Shown: positions 8,370 through 14,563, numbered from the stretch's first letter. The stretch is DNA of 14,563 nt from Nitrosomonas sp. (GCA_021774205.1 JAJFJI010000252.1:1-14563), one strand, 5' to 3'. Numbers and translations are program-made. The notes: a model not told the origin generated them from the sequence alone.

Positions 8370-8933
8370 TTAATCTTCTACGGCTCTAACTTTTGACAAC
8401 AACTGCAGAACACCAGTATGGTTATTCAACTCTAGACCCACTGCATTCATCGTAGCATTTTTCATCGCAATCGCTACGGATTTGTTCGTCCTTGCAATAT
8501 TGTCGTCAGGCATAAGATGCAAATAACTGGTGACCATTGTAATCTTATCTTCGTCTCCATCCATTCCTCTTGACACAGTTACATTTTCGGTTAGATGGAT
8601 ATTCTCCCCGTTTTTCAATAATTCAGCCTTCTCCGCTTTTACCTGCATCACGGGCTTTTCTGGTTCATTACTGACAAAATAGGGTTGTTCTAGATAAGTA
8701 ATTTCTTCGTCCAAATAATGCAACATTTTTTTTGCAGAAAAAACATGTTGTATCTCACTTTCATGATCCATTTGAATACCTGAAAGGTTTTCTAAAATAT
8801 AATCCGGATGATTAAAAAGACCATCATCCTGCGCTGTCATTGGCGACACAACAACGTAATTCATCCAGAACATCAACAACGCAAGCACTGCAACAAGAAT
8901 AAACGGAAAACTGAAAGACAAGTGGCTGTTCAT
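8370..8933 (-). CDS. lptC: LPS export system protein LptC
   Basis: LptC is the bitopic inner-membrane protein that receives LPS from LptB2FG and passes it to LptA. The 187 residues have one N-terminal membrane helix (about 8-29, FILVAVLALLMFWMNYVVV) and then a periplasmic beta-jellyroll: DYILENLSGIQMDHES, HVFSAKKMLHYLDEE, VKAEKAELLKNGENIHLTENV and MVTSYLHLMPDDNIARTN. Sequence conservation in LptC is low, so the call rests on size, topology, the repeat pattern and its place directly before lptA. It is the first gene of the minus-strand operon. The kdsD/kdsC genes that precede lptC in many proteobacteria are not present upstream here. Confidence 0.93.
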   Translation of the reverse strand: MNSHLSFSFPFILVAVLALLMFWMNYVVVSPMTAQDDGLFNHPDYILENLSGIQMDHESEIQHVFSAKKMLHYLDEEITYLEQPYFVSNEPEKPVMQVKAEKAELLKNGENIHLTENVTVSRGMDGDEDKITMVTSYLHLMPDDNIARTNKSVAIAMKNATMNAVGLELNNHTGVLQLLSKVRAVED

Positions 8934-9010
8934 TTGTAAAATACAGTCAATTTGAAATGTAAGAAATTTGGAGTCAATCCAGCTGCCATCAAGAATTTTG
9001 AATACGTTGC

Positions 9011-9019
9011 ATTATAGCA
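9011..9019 (-). promoter_or_regulatory. Extended -10 promoter for the lptC-ubiX operon
   Basis: The minus strand reads TGCTATAAT here, a perfect -10 hexamer with the TGn extension. No good -35 lies 16-18 bp upstream (the segment there is near GCATTC), which is typical of extended -10 promoters. Transcription would start near 9004, giving a leader of about 70 nt before the lptC ATG at 8933. This is the only strong promoter match in the spacer and is well placed to drive the eight-gene operon. Confidence 0.6.
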
Positions 9020-9081
9020 GATATACCTAATTCGAATGCTTTATAAATTCAAGTGTTAACCGCGCAGGATGTTGGTTTCAT

Positions 9082-9133
9082 AAGGAGTTTCATGAAAAAA
9101 CAATATCGTTATGATTACATGGTGCTGGAGTGA
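9082..9133 (+). other. Mini-ORF with strong Shine-Dalgarno
   Basis: AAGGAG at 9082-9087 lies 4 nt before an ATG at 9092. The frame codes MKKQYRYDYMVLE and then stops at TGA (9131-9133). Three of its 13 residues are tyrosine. A 6-bp perfect stem (AATTGC at 9133-9138, GCAATT at 9148-9153) starts at the stop codon. It could be a leader peptide, the surviving start of a deleted gene, or chance. There is no downstream gene within 330 bp and no clear upstream promoter, so confidence that it is expressed is low. Confidence 0.2.
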
Positions 9134-9272
9134 ATTGCAAATTGACCGCAATTGAAAAAATCATACTTCTTAGATGAAGCAGCTGGTAACACCTTCATTC
9201 CACTAAACAACACAGTGACACATAGATAGGCAACGCGAATGATCACGATATTCTAAAGTCAAAAATAGCGGG

Positions 9273-9313
9273 AGCCGGTAGCTTTAATACTAAAAAACTA
9301 TCTACCTAAGGCT
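9273..9313 (+). terminator. Possible weak hairpin terminator
   Basis: AGCCGGTAG (9273-9281) can pair with CTACC (9302-9306) and, across a TAA bulge, GGCT (9310-9313), giving nine base pairs around a 20-nt AT-rich loop, followed by TTTTAT. The loop is long and the T run short, so this is at best a weak rho-independent terminator or another RNA structure. If real, it would end transcription coming from the mini-ORF side before nadA. Confidence 0.25.
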
Positions 9314-9468
9314 TTTATGTCTAGTCATGCCCTGAAATAATTAGCAGCTAAGCCTGTCCAATTAGTTTTCTATTTTTAGTGCCACTTCTCTACTTACTTG
9401 ACATTGCAAATTTGAATCTGCGCCGCAATATGGTAAGGTACTTTTTTGACCAAGCAACATCATAGCTT

Positions 9469-10566
9469 ATGCAAGCCGAAGCCATTGAATTTGAGCGTTT
9501 TGATGAATTACAAGACGAAATCTGCGAGCAACGCATTATCGCCGCCAAGAAAAAACTTGGGAAACGTGCGGTCATTTTGGCGCATCATTACCAGCGTGCA
9601 GATGTCTACAAACATGCTGACCTAACGGGTGATTCACTAAAACTTTCATATCTCGCTGCCCAAACTGATGCAGATTATTTGATATTTTGTGGGGTACATT
9701 TTATGGCCGAGGTGGCCGATATTCTCTCAAGCCCACAACAGGTCGCCATCCTGCCTGATCTTGCGGCAGGTTGCTCTATGGCTGACATGGCCAACCTATC
9801 CAAAGTAGAACGCGCATGGCGTGAGCTAGCAACCGTGCTAAATCCCGAAGAAACGATCACACCTATCACGTACATCAATTCTGCAGCCGACCTAAAAGCA
9901 TTCTGTGGCGAACATGGCGGCATCGTCTGCACTTCCAGTAATGCAACCAAAATTCTGCAATGGGCGTTTAAACAACGCGGGAAAGTTTTGTTTTTCCCCG
10001 ATCAGCATTTGGGTCGCTGGAGTAGCCATCAATTGGACATTCCGGAGGAAAAAATGGCAGTCTGGAATTTTGATGAGCCGATGGGTGGCCTTACCGCAGA
10101 ACAAATTAAAAATGCCAAGATCCTATTGTGGAAAGGACACTGTTCGGTCCATCAAATGTTCCAGCCGCAGCATATCCTTCGTTTTCGAAATAAATATCCC
10201 GATGGCTTGGTGATTTCACATCCAGAATGCAGTTACGAAGTATGCAAAGCATCGGATTTTGTTGGCTCTACGGAATATATCATCAACACCATCAGCAAGG
10301 CCGAATCTGGCACGCGTTGGCTAGTTGGCACCGAACTTAATCTAGTTAGCCGTATCGCTGAGGAATTAAAACCACAGGGTAAAATCATCCAATTTATGTC
10401 ACCAATGGTTTGCATGTGCTCCACGATGGCACGTATTGATCCGCAACATCTTGCCTGGGCATTAGAAAATCTAGTTGCTGGAAATATCGTCAATCAAATA
10501 ATAGTTCCAGCAAACGAGGCAAAACTTGCAAAGCTTGCGCTGGATAGAATGCTGGAAATCTCATAA
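9469..10566 (+). CDS. nadA: Quinolinate synthase NadA
   Basis: NadA condenses iminoaspartate with dihydroxyacetone phosphate to quinolinate, the [4Fe-4S]-dependent step of de novo NAD synthesis. The 365 residues show the three pseudo-symmetric domains: VILAHHYQRADVYKHADLTGDS (35-56), FCGVHFMAEVADIL (73-86), LPDLAAGCSMAD with C102, YINSAADLKAFCGEHGG (135-151), FFPDQHLGRW (175-184), WKGHCSVHQ with C225, SHPECSYEV (250-258) and VCMCSTMARIDP (314-325). By spacing, the cluster ligands are probably C102, C225 and C315 or C317, as in the longer Bacillus-like NadA type rather than E. coli's. The start is fixed: an in-frame TAG lies two codons upstream of the ATG. No Shine-Dalgarno is seen. nadB and nadC are not nearby. 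Its stop codon marks the start of the ybhP remnant. Confidence 0.97.
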   Translation: MQAEAIEFERFDELQDEICEQRIIAAKKKLGKRAVILAHHYQRADVYKHADLTGDSLKLSYLAAQTDADYLIFCGVHFMAEVADILSSPQQVAILPDLAAGCSMADMANLSKVERAWRELATVLNPEETITPITYINSAADLKAFCGEHGGIVCTSSNATKILQWAFKQRGKVLFFPDQHLGRWSSHQLDIPEEKMAVWNFDEPMGGLTAEQIKNAKILLWKGHCSVHQMFQPQHILRFRNKYPDGLVISHPECSYEVCKASDFVGSTEYIINTISKAESGTRWLVGTELNLVSRIAEELKPQGKIIQFMSPMVCMCSTMARIDPQHLAWALENLVAGNIVNQIIVPANEAKLAKLALDRMLEIS

Positions 10567-10816
10567 TGCTGGAGATTTTAATGGTTGGCATAAGAGGGCA
10601 AGCCGTATTTTAACAGGGGCGTTTTATCTGACTGAGTTTTTTGGAGAAGCTAAGGGACGTGCTGCCCGCAGCTATCCTTTGGCGTCACCATTATTTCGAC
10701 TTTATTGTACCTATGTCCGGTGTTTTTACACCAACACCAAGAAAATTTATCCCGATTATCCAGGGCTGAGAATTTTTGATCATGCAGTGCTCTCCGCCAA
10801 AGTCATCCGCATATGA
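10565..10816 (+). pseudogene. 3' remnant of a YbhP-like endonuclease/exonuclease/phosphatase gene
   Basis: The frame from 10565 to the TGA at 10816 is open and reads NAGDFNGWHKRAS, then FFGEAKGRAARSYPLASPLFRL, then IFDHAVLSAKVIRI at the end. I recognise this from memory as the last third of YbhP-type EEP-superfamily proteins: AGDFN-W, then HGRPARTFP, L-RLDRIYV and LSDHAPLSAE. The upstream two thirds are absent; nadA sequence sits directly before it. Conserved positions have changed: the expected LDR-I-V reads LYCTYV, and the SDH motif reads FDH. The stop overlaps the clsB start as ATGA, which fits the known ybhP-clsB pairing (as in E. coli). The frame can be extended to an ATG at 10526 inside nadA, but that part does not match the family. 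A decayed, non-functional remnant is the best reading; a short expressed peptide is unlikely. Confidence 0.75.
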
Positions 10817-11982
10817 ACAATCTTCATTTTATGGACGGCAACACCATTACCCTGCTTCACAGTGGAAAGGAATATTTTCCAAAATTAGAGGCGGCTATTG
10901 ATTCAGCACAACAGGAAATATATCTAGAAAGCTATATTTTCGAATACGATCAAATCGGCATTAAGATTGTTGACGCATTAAAACGCGCAGCACAAAGAAA
11001 TGTAACGGTACATTTATTGATTGATGGCTTTGGCTCGCGCAAACTACCAACAAAAGTTATTCAAAATATGCTTAATGTGGGCGTAAAAATGCTCATCTTC
11101 AGACCCGAAATATTCGGATTGCGACGTCATCGATTTCGCCGTATGCATCGAAAATTGGTGGTGCTGGATGCACAAATAGCATTTGTCGGCGGTATTAATA
11201 TTATTGACGACCTGGATGATCCAGAAATGCAAGCGCCGCGCTTTGACTATGCCGTTCTAATTAAAGGACCGCTGTTGTTGGAAATTCACTCGGCTGCACG
11301 GCATTTATGGATGCTAGTTGCATGGGCACATTTCAAGAAACGCTGGATCAACCGAACTGTTTTGCGACGAGCGGACAAGCCACAAGGTCACCAATGTGCA
11401 GCATTTGTAATTCGTGATAATCTACGCCATCGCCGTGATATTGAGCAAGTATACCTTGATGCAATCAACAATGCGCGCAACGAAATTATTATTGCCAACG
11501 CTTATTTCTTGCCGGGCAGGCATTTCCGCCAGGCGCTGAACAAAGCTGCCCAGCGCGGCGTCCGTGTTTTACTACTATTGCAGGGCAAGATTGAATACCG
11601 TTTGCAGCATCATGCCACGCATGCGCTTTACGGGAACCTATTAGATGCAGGCATCGAAATCCATGAATATAGCAAAAGCTATTTACATGCCAAGGTCGCT
11701 GTCATTGACAATCACTGGGCAACCGTTGGATCTTCAAACATTGATCCTTTCAGCCTGTTACTTGCACGCGAAGCCAATGTTGTCATCAATGACGAACCCT
11801 TTGCCAATGAATTGCGATCAAGCCTGAAACAGGCAATCGCGGAAGAGTCTGTATCCGTGATCCGAAAAGAATGGATAGCACAATCATGGTCAAGTCTTGC
11901 AATTCACAGGATTTGCTATCACCTCGTATACCTGATGCAAAGTATTTTAGGATATGATCAAAGAAAAGAAACCACCCATTAA
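10813..11982 (+). CDS. clsB: Cardiolipin synthase B (phospholipase D family)
   Basis: ClsB-type enzymes make cardiolipin from phosphatidylglycerol and a second phospholipid (phosphatidylglycerol, or phosphatidylethanolamine-linked substrates) at the inner membrane. The 389-residue product has two HKD motifs: MHRKLVVLD (H112, K114, D119) followed by GGINIIDD, and LHAKVAVID (H292, K294, D299) followed by GSSNIDPFS. It has no N-terminal membrane helices, which separates it from ClsA and places it with ClsB (YbhO). An IYLESYIFEYDQIG segment near 36-49 is also family-typical. Its ATG overlaps the TGA of the ybhP remnant by ATGA, so it once was probably coupled to that gene. With the partner broken, its translation now depends on read-through from nadA or on an unseen promoter. 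Its 3' end overlaps the next gene by 29 bp. Confidence 0.93.
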   Translation: MNNLHFMDGNTITLLHSGKEYFPKLEAAIDSAQQEIYLESYIFEYDQIGIKIVDALKRAAQRNVTVHLLIDGFGSRKLPTKVIQNMLNVGVKMLIFRPEIFGLRRHRFRRMHRKLVVLDAQIAFVGGINIIDDLDDPEMQAPRFDYAVLIKGPLLLEIHSAARHLWMLVAWAHFKKRWINRTVLRRADKPQGHQCAAFVIRDNLRHRRDIEQVYLDAINNARNEIIIANAYFLPGRHFRQALNKAAQRGVRVLLLLQGKIEYRLQHHATHALYGNLLDAGIEIHEYSKSYLHAKVAVIDNHWATVGSSNIDPFSLLLAREANVVINDEPFANELRSSLKQAIAEESVSVIRKEWIAQSWSSLAIHRICYHLVYLMQSILGYDQRKETTH

Positions 11983-13015
11983 CAAAAAGAATTCTATCGA
12001 TTTCCAGTCGTACCCTAGCCTATCATTAGAATTACAAAAGCAGATTGCTGCTGCTGTTAGACAGTTACAGGCAGGTGAAACGGTTGCTTTTCCAACAGAA
12101 ACAGTTTATGGCCTTGGTGCAGATATATCTATCCCCTCCGCGATACGTCAAATATATAAAATAAAGGGACGGCCCACAAATCATCCGCTCATTGTTCACT
12201 TTGCACATATTTCTCAATTACAGCATTGGGCAAAAGAAATACCCAAATCTGCTTGGAAATTGGCAACGCATTTCTGGCCAGGGCCACTGACATTAATACT
12301 AAAACGGAGTCAACATGTACCGCAAAATGTGACGGGCGGCCAAAATACCGTTGGCTTACGTATCCCTGGTCATCCTATTGCACTCGCCTTATTGAATGCT
12401 TTAGGTGCAGAAACAGCATTGGCTGCGCCTTCAGCCAACCGTTTTGGGCGAATAAGCCCAACAACCGCCGCCCATGTACAGGATGAACTGGGTGATAGGG
12501 TTCATATGGTTCTGGACGGCGGGGCATGTCAAGTCGGCCTGGAAAGTACCATTGTTAGTTTTCACGATGAGGCAGCCATCGTGCTTAGGCCCGGCGGCAT
12601 TCCACTTTCAGCTCTGGAAACCGTATTAAATGACAAAATTACGCTTAGCAATGATAGAAAATCAACGGTGCGCACACCGGGCTCCCTGGCTTCACACTAT
12701 GCACCGGCAACGCCGTTAGAGATCTGTCCAACCCAAACACTATGGCAACGCACGCATGAATTGGAAGCACAAAACCTATGCGCAGCCGTAATTACTTGGT
12801 CAGCTTCGATCTCAGTTCGCATATCAAATAAAAACATCGTTCAGTTTTCCATGCCTCAGGAACCCACTGCTTATGGCAGTCAATTGTATGCAACATTACG
12901 CCGATTTGATCAAAAAGGTTTTGACCGCCTGTTGATTGAAGCGCCACCTGATAATCCTGCCTGGCTGGCAATTACTGACCGTCTCCAACGCGCAAGTCAA
13001 ACAAAATCTCAATAA
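11954..13015 (+). CDS. tsaC: L-threonylcarbamoyladenylate synthase, Sua5 type
   Basis: This enzyme makes threonylcarbamoyl-AMP from threonine, bicarbonate and ATP, the first step of the universal tRNA modification t6A37. The 353 residues have the YrdC domain, with GETVAFPTETVYGLGAD (41-57), KIKGRPTNHPLIVH (69-82), PGPLTLIL and APSANRFGRISPT (158-170). A linker with TPGSLASHYAPATPLE (241-256) leads into a C-terminal Sua5 domain, so this is the long Sua5 form rather than the short TsaC/YrdC form. The ATG lies 29 bp inside clsB with AGGA close upstream. The first 20 residues are a polar, lysine-rich extension and may not be conserved, but no other ATG is available before residue 185. Confidence 0.94.
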   Translation: MIKEKKPPINKKNSIDFQSYPSLSLELQKQIAAAVRQLQAGETVAFPTETVYGLGADISIPSAIRQIYKIKGRPTNHPLIVHFAHISQLQHWAKEIPKSAWKLATHFWPGPLTLILKRSQHVPQNVTGGQNTVGLRIPGHPIALALLNALGAETALAAPSANRFGRISPTTAAHVQDELGDRVHMVLDGGACQVGLESTIVSFHDEAAIVLRPGGIPLSALETVLNDKITLSNDRKSTVRTPGSLASHYAPATPLEICPTQTLWQRTHELEAQNLCAAVITWSASISVRISNKNIVQFSMPQEPTAYGSQLYATLRRFDQKGFDRLLIEAPPDNPAWLAITDRLQRASQTKSQ

Positions 13016-13254
13016 TCCTAAAATCCTCAGTTGACCGCGACAGTAATAAGTAATCTCATGATAAGAAGACTAATATTTTCCTATATGACACGCACCATTC
13101 AGGTGAGGAACGCTATGATGCTTATAGCACGCCGTTCTTACTTTTTTGCTGCGTTGCAATTCGTTGTAATAACGAGTTATACCGTCTCATTGCGCCTTGC
13201 CAAAAAGAAACAACAACGCACTCTAAACACCACCCAACTGAGGATTTCAGGATA
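13016..13254. other. Hairpin-rich spacer before cbbY
   Basis: No convincing gene lies here. A 74-codon frame starting with TTG at 13031 runs to a TAA that overlaps the cbbY ATG (TAATG), but it is dense in AGA, AGG and ATA codons, has no Shine-Dalgarno and resembles no family I know. Instead the spacer contains consecutive stem-forming segments: CACC/GGTG at 13093-13105; GAACG plus GCTAT pairing with ATAGC plus CGTTC at 13108-13137; a longer nested structure at 13141-13207; and CTGA/TCAG at 13238-13250 beside the cbbY ribosome-binding region. It may be an intergenic repeat or a structured leader RNA. Confidence 0.5.
13141..13207. repeat. Imperfect 67-nt inverted repeat
   Basis: CTTTTTTGC (13141-13149) pairs with GCCAAAAAG (13199-13207), eight Watson-Crick pairs and one wobble. 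Inside it GCAAT (13156-13160) pairs with ATTGC (13189-13193). At the core TCGTT (13161-13165) pairs with AACGA (13171-13175) around a 5-nt loop. The nested layout is unlike a simple terminator because no T run follows on either strand. It may be a palindromic intergenic element of the REP or MITE kind; copy number cannot be judged from one window. Confidence 0.4.
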
Positions 13255-14028
13255 ATGAACTCAAATAATCATCATAAACTTCATGCCGTACTATTTGACG
13301 TTGATGGCACCCTAGCAGATACCGAGCGGGACGGTCACCGTCCCGCATTCAATGCCGCATTCAAGGAATTTGGACTAAACTGGGGCTGGAATGTTGAACT
13401 TTACGGACAATTACTATCTGTTACTGGTGGCAAGGAACGCCTTCGCTATTTTATTGATAAATATAAGCCTAACTTACCAACTGGCATTGATATAAACAAT
13501 TTGATCTCGGATTTGCATCAGGCAAAAACCAGGCATTATGTATCATTGTTAAAACAGGGAAGAATTCCGCTACGTCCTGGCATTGCACGCCTAATTCAAC
13601 AATTACGTAATGAAAAAATTAAAATTGCGATTGCAACCACAACCACGCCAGAGAATGTAACCACGCTCCTGAAATCTACATTCGGCGAAGATGCCCCTGA
13701 CTGGTTTGAGATCATCGGCGCAGGTGATATTGTTCCCCAAAAAAAACCCGCACCCGATATTTATCACTGGGTACTCAAGCAGCTTGGACTTTCGGGGCAA
13801 CAATGTATTGCGATAGAAGATTCAGAAAATGGATTAAAATCTTCACTGGCAGCAAATATTCCAACACTTATTACAATTAATGACTATACCGCTCAGCAAA
13901 ATTTTGAGGGTGCGTCACTCGTTCTATCTGATTTAGGTGAACCAACGCATTATTTTACGGCGCAAGCTGGTCTCAAACCTGATAAAGGGTGGGTAGATGT
14001 AGGAATGCTGCAAAATTTAATGAACTAA
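13255..14028 (+). CDS. cbbY: HAD-family phosphatase CbbY
   Basis: CbbY dephosphorylates xylulose-1,5-bisphosphate, a misfire product that inhibits Rubisco, and is usual in Calvin-cycle organisms. The 257 residues have HAD motif I LFDVDGTLADTE (nucleophile D15, acid/base D17), the CbbY-specific cap start RDGHRPAFNAAF (25-36), motif II IAIATTTTPENV (124-135), motif III PQKKPAPDIY (161-170) and motif IV AIEDSENGL (186-194). Length matches characterised CbbY. The ATG overlaps the stop of a non-credible upstream frame; GAGG at 13240-13243 is a possible Shine-Dalgarno with a long spacer, and AGGA at 13249-13252 is too close. No Rubisco (cbbL/cbbS) gene is in the window. A phosphoglycolate or beta-phosphoglucomutase-like role is less likely given the GHRPAFN segment. 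Confidence 0.9.
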   Translation: MNSNNHHKLHAVLFDVDGTLADTERDGHRPAFNAAFKEFGLNWGWNVELYGQLLSVTGGKERLRYFIDKYKPNLPTGIDINNLISDLHQAKTRHYVSLLKQGRIPLRPGIARLIQQLRNEKIKIAIATTTTPENVTTLLKSTFGEDAPDWFEIIGAGDIVPQKKPAPDIYHWVLKQLGLSGQQCIAIEDSENGLKSSLAANIPTLITINDYTAQQNFEGASLVLSDLGEPTHYFTAQAGLKPDKGWVDVGMLQNLMN

Positions 14029-14083
14029 TACACTGTAAATTCATGTCGAGTTCTATGATAATGAAAAATAGACTCATTTAACT

Positions 14084-14563
14084 ATGTTATTAGATAAGCT
14101 TCAAAAAGAAGCACACATTTGGTTCGCAATCCCCGACAACACCAAGAATAGTGGCGTAATCGCCAAACTTTTATCATTACTTTCGGTAGAAGAGATCAAC
14201 AAACATAATCGTTTCCATTTTTCGGAGGATAGACACCTATATCTCGTATCACATGCATTAGTTAGAAATGTTCTTGCAAAATATCTTGAGAAACAACCCG
14301 CTGATCTGAAATTTCACTATACAGAGCATGGCAAACCTGAAGTTTGTTTGAGTAAAAGCGATCCGATCCTACGATTCAATCTTAGCCATACTGCAGGATT
14401 AGCCGCTTGTATTGTTACAATAAATGACGATTGCGGGATTGATGCAGAAGCAATTGTTAATAAGACAGCATCATTGGATATCGCTCACTCAATGTTCTCT
14501 GATAGTGAATTTGAACACCTGAAAAGCCTGAGTGGACGTAGTTATTTGGAAGAATTTTTTACC
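14084..14563 (+). CDS. Sfp-type 4'-phosphopantetheinyl transferase, 5' part
   Basis: The frame opens with ATG at 14084 and stays open for 160 codons to the window edge, so the 3' end is missing. It encodes features of the Sfp/AcpT superfamily, which moves phosphopantetheine from coenzyme A to carrier proteins. The visible motifs are RHLYLVSHALVRNVLAKYL, YTEHGKPE, FNLSHTAGLAACIV and CGIDAE, where the Asp and Glu bind magnesium (the usual form is G-[VI]-D-[VI]-E; here Ala replaces the hydrophobic residue). The final visible residues, MFSDSEFEHLK and then YLEEFFT, match the region just before the W-x-x-KE motif, which would lie beyond the window. It starts 55 bp after cbbY on the same strand; no Shine-Dalgarno is visible. 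Carrier-protein target unknown; fatty-acid, polyketide or siderophore synthesis are all possible. Confidence 0.85.
   Translation, partial: MLLDKLQKEAHIWFAIPDNTKNSGVIAKLLSLLSVEEINKHNRFHFSEDRHLYLVSHALVRNVLAKYLEKQPADLKFHYTEHGKPEVCLSKSDPILRFNLSHTAGLAACIVTINDDCGIDAEAIVNKTASLDIAHSMFSDSEFEHLKSLSGRSYLEEFFT

Larger units (their letters stand above)
8934..9468. other. 535-bp divergent spacer between lptC and nadA
   Basis: No gene of recognisable family is visible on either strand; stops are frequent in all frames. The left edge holds the minus-strand lptC promoter. The middle holds a 13-codon plus-strand ORF with a strong Shine-Dalgarno (9082-9133), a perfect AATTGC/GCAATT stem directly after it (9133-9153) and a longer bulged hairpin (9273-9313) followed by TTTTAT. 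Immediately before nadA a TTGACA is present near 9400, but I find no matching -10 at the right spacing. The density of small signals suggests regulatory DNA or the worn remains of a lost gene. Confidence 0.6.

Noticed and set aside
9136..9225. Minus-strand frame reading MKVLPAASSKKYDFF and onward in the lptC-nadA spacer
   Set aside because: Fewer than 30 codons, no ribosome-binding site, no family resemblance; likely chance.
9398..9445. TTGACA as a -35 element for nadA
   Set aside because: No acceptable -10 hexamer occurs 16-18 bp downstream; the nearest AATATG is too far away.
10310..10325. GGCAC...TTGGC resembling a sigma-54 -24/-12 site
   Set aside because: The spacing is wrong and it lies inside nadA coding sequence.
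10526..10816. 96-codon ORF starting inside the end of nadA
   Set aside because: The ATG lies in nadA coding sequence with no ribosome-binding site, and family similarity begins only at 10565; annotated instead as a pseudogene remnant.
13031..13255. 74-codon ORF between tsaC and cbbY
   Set aside because: TTG start, no Shine-Dalgarno, many rare-type AGA/AGG/ATA codons, no known family, and it overlaps the hairpin-rich segment. The TAATG overlap with cbbY is suggestive but not enough.

Overview
The window is an ordinary-looking chromosomal stretch from a Gram-negative proteobacterium. By eye it is AT-rich (roughly low-40s % GC). The gene set and order fit a betaproteobacterium, most plausibly a Nitrosomonas-like member of the Nitrosomonadaceae. 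The main support is the lptC-lptA-lptB-rpoN-hpf-ptsN-hprK order, HPr kinase in a Gram-negative, and cbbY of the Calvin-cycle type. The genus is an inference; no marker gene is present.

Layout. (1) Bases 21-3030, plus strand: a short AsmA-family protein, mutY (adenine-DNA glycosylase) and 5-formyltetrahydrofolate cyclo-ligase, packed with a 3-bp gap and then an 8-bp overlap. (2) Bases 3034-8933, minus strand: one long convergent operon, read lptC, lptA, lptB, rpoN, hpf, ptsN, hprK, ubiX. It joins LPS transport, sigma-54, ribosome hibernation, the nitrogen-PTS regulator, HPr kinase and flavin prenyltransferase. It has a good extended -10 promoter at 9011-9019. The two convergent transcription units end only 3 bp apart. 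(3) Bases 8934-9468: a gene-poor 535-bp divergent spacer with a 13-codon mini-ORF behind a strong Shine-Dalgarno and two hairpins. (4) Bases 9469-13015, plus strand: nadA, a decayed 3' end of a ybhP-like endonuclease/exonuclease/phosphatase gene, clsB (cardiolipin synthase) and a Sua5-type threonylcarbamoyl-AMP synthase. (5) Bases 13016-13254: a spacer holding three tandem hairpin-forming segments. (6) Bases 13255-14563: cbbY, then the first 160 codons of an Sfp-type phosphopantetheinyl transferase that runs off the window and so has no stop codon.

The most informative observation is the ybhP remnant. It begins at the nadA stop codon, keeps the AGDFN motif and the ATGA overlap with clsB, but has lost its whole N-terminal part and several catalytic-type residues. 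This points to a deletion that joined nadA to the conserved ybhP-clsB pair. Next in interest are the hairpin-rich spacer before cbbY and the C-terminally short AsmA protein. I see no prophage, insertion sequence, CRISPR array, tRNA, rRNA or defence system, and nothing I would call a new multi-gene system.
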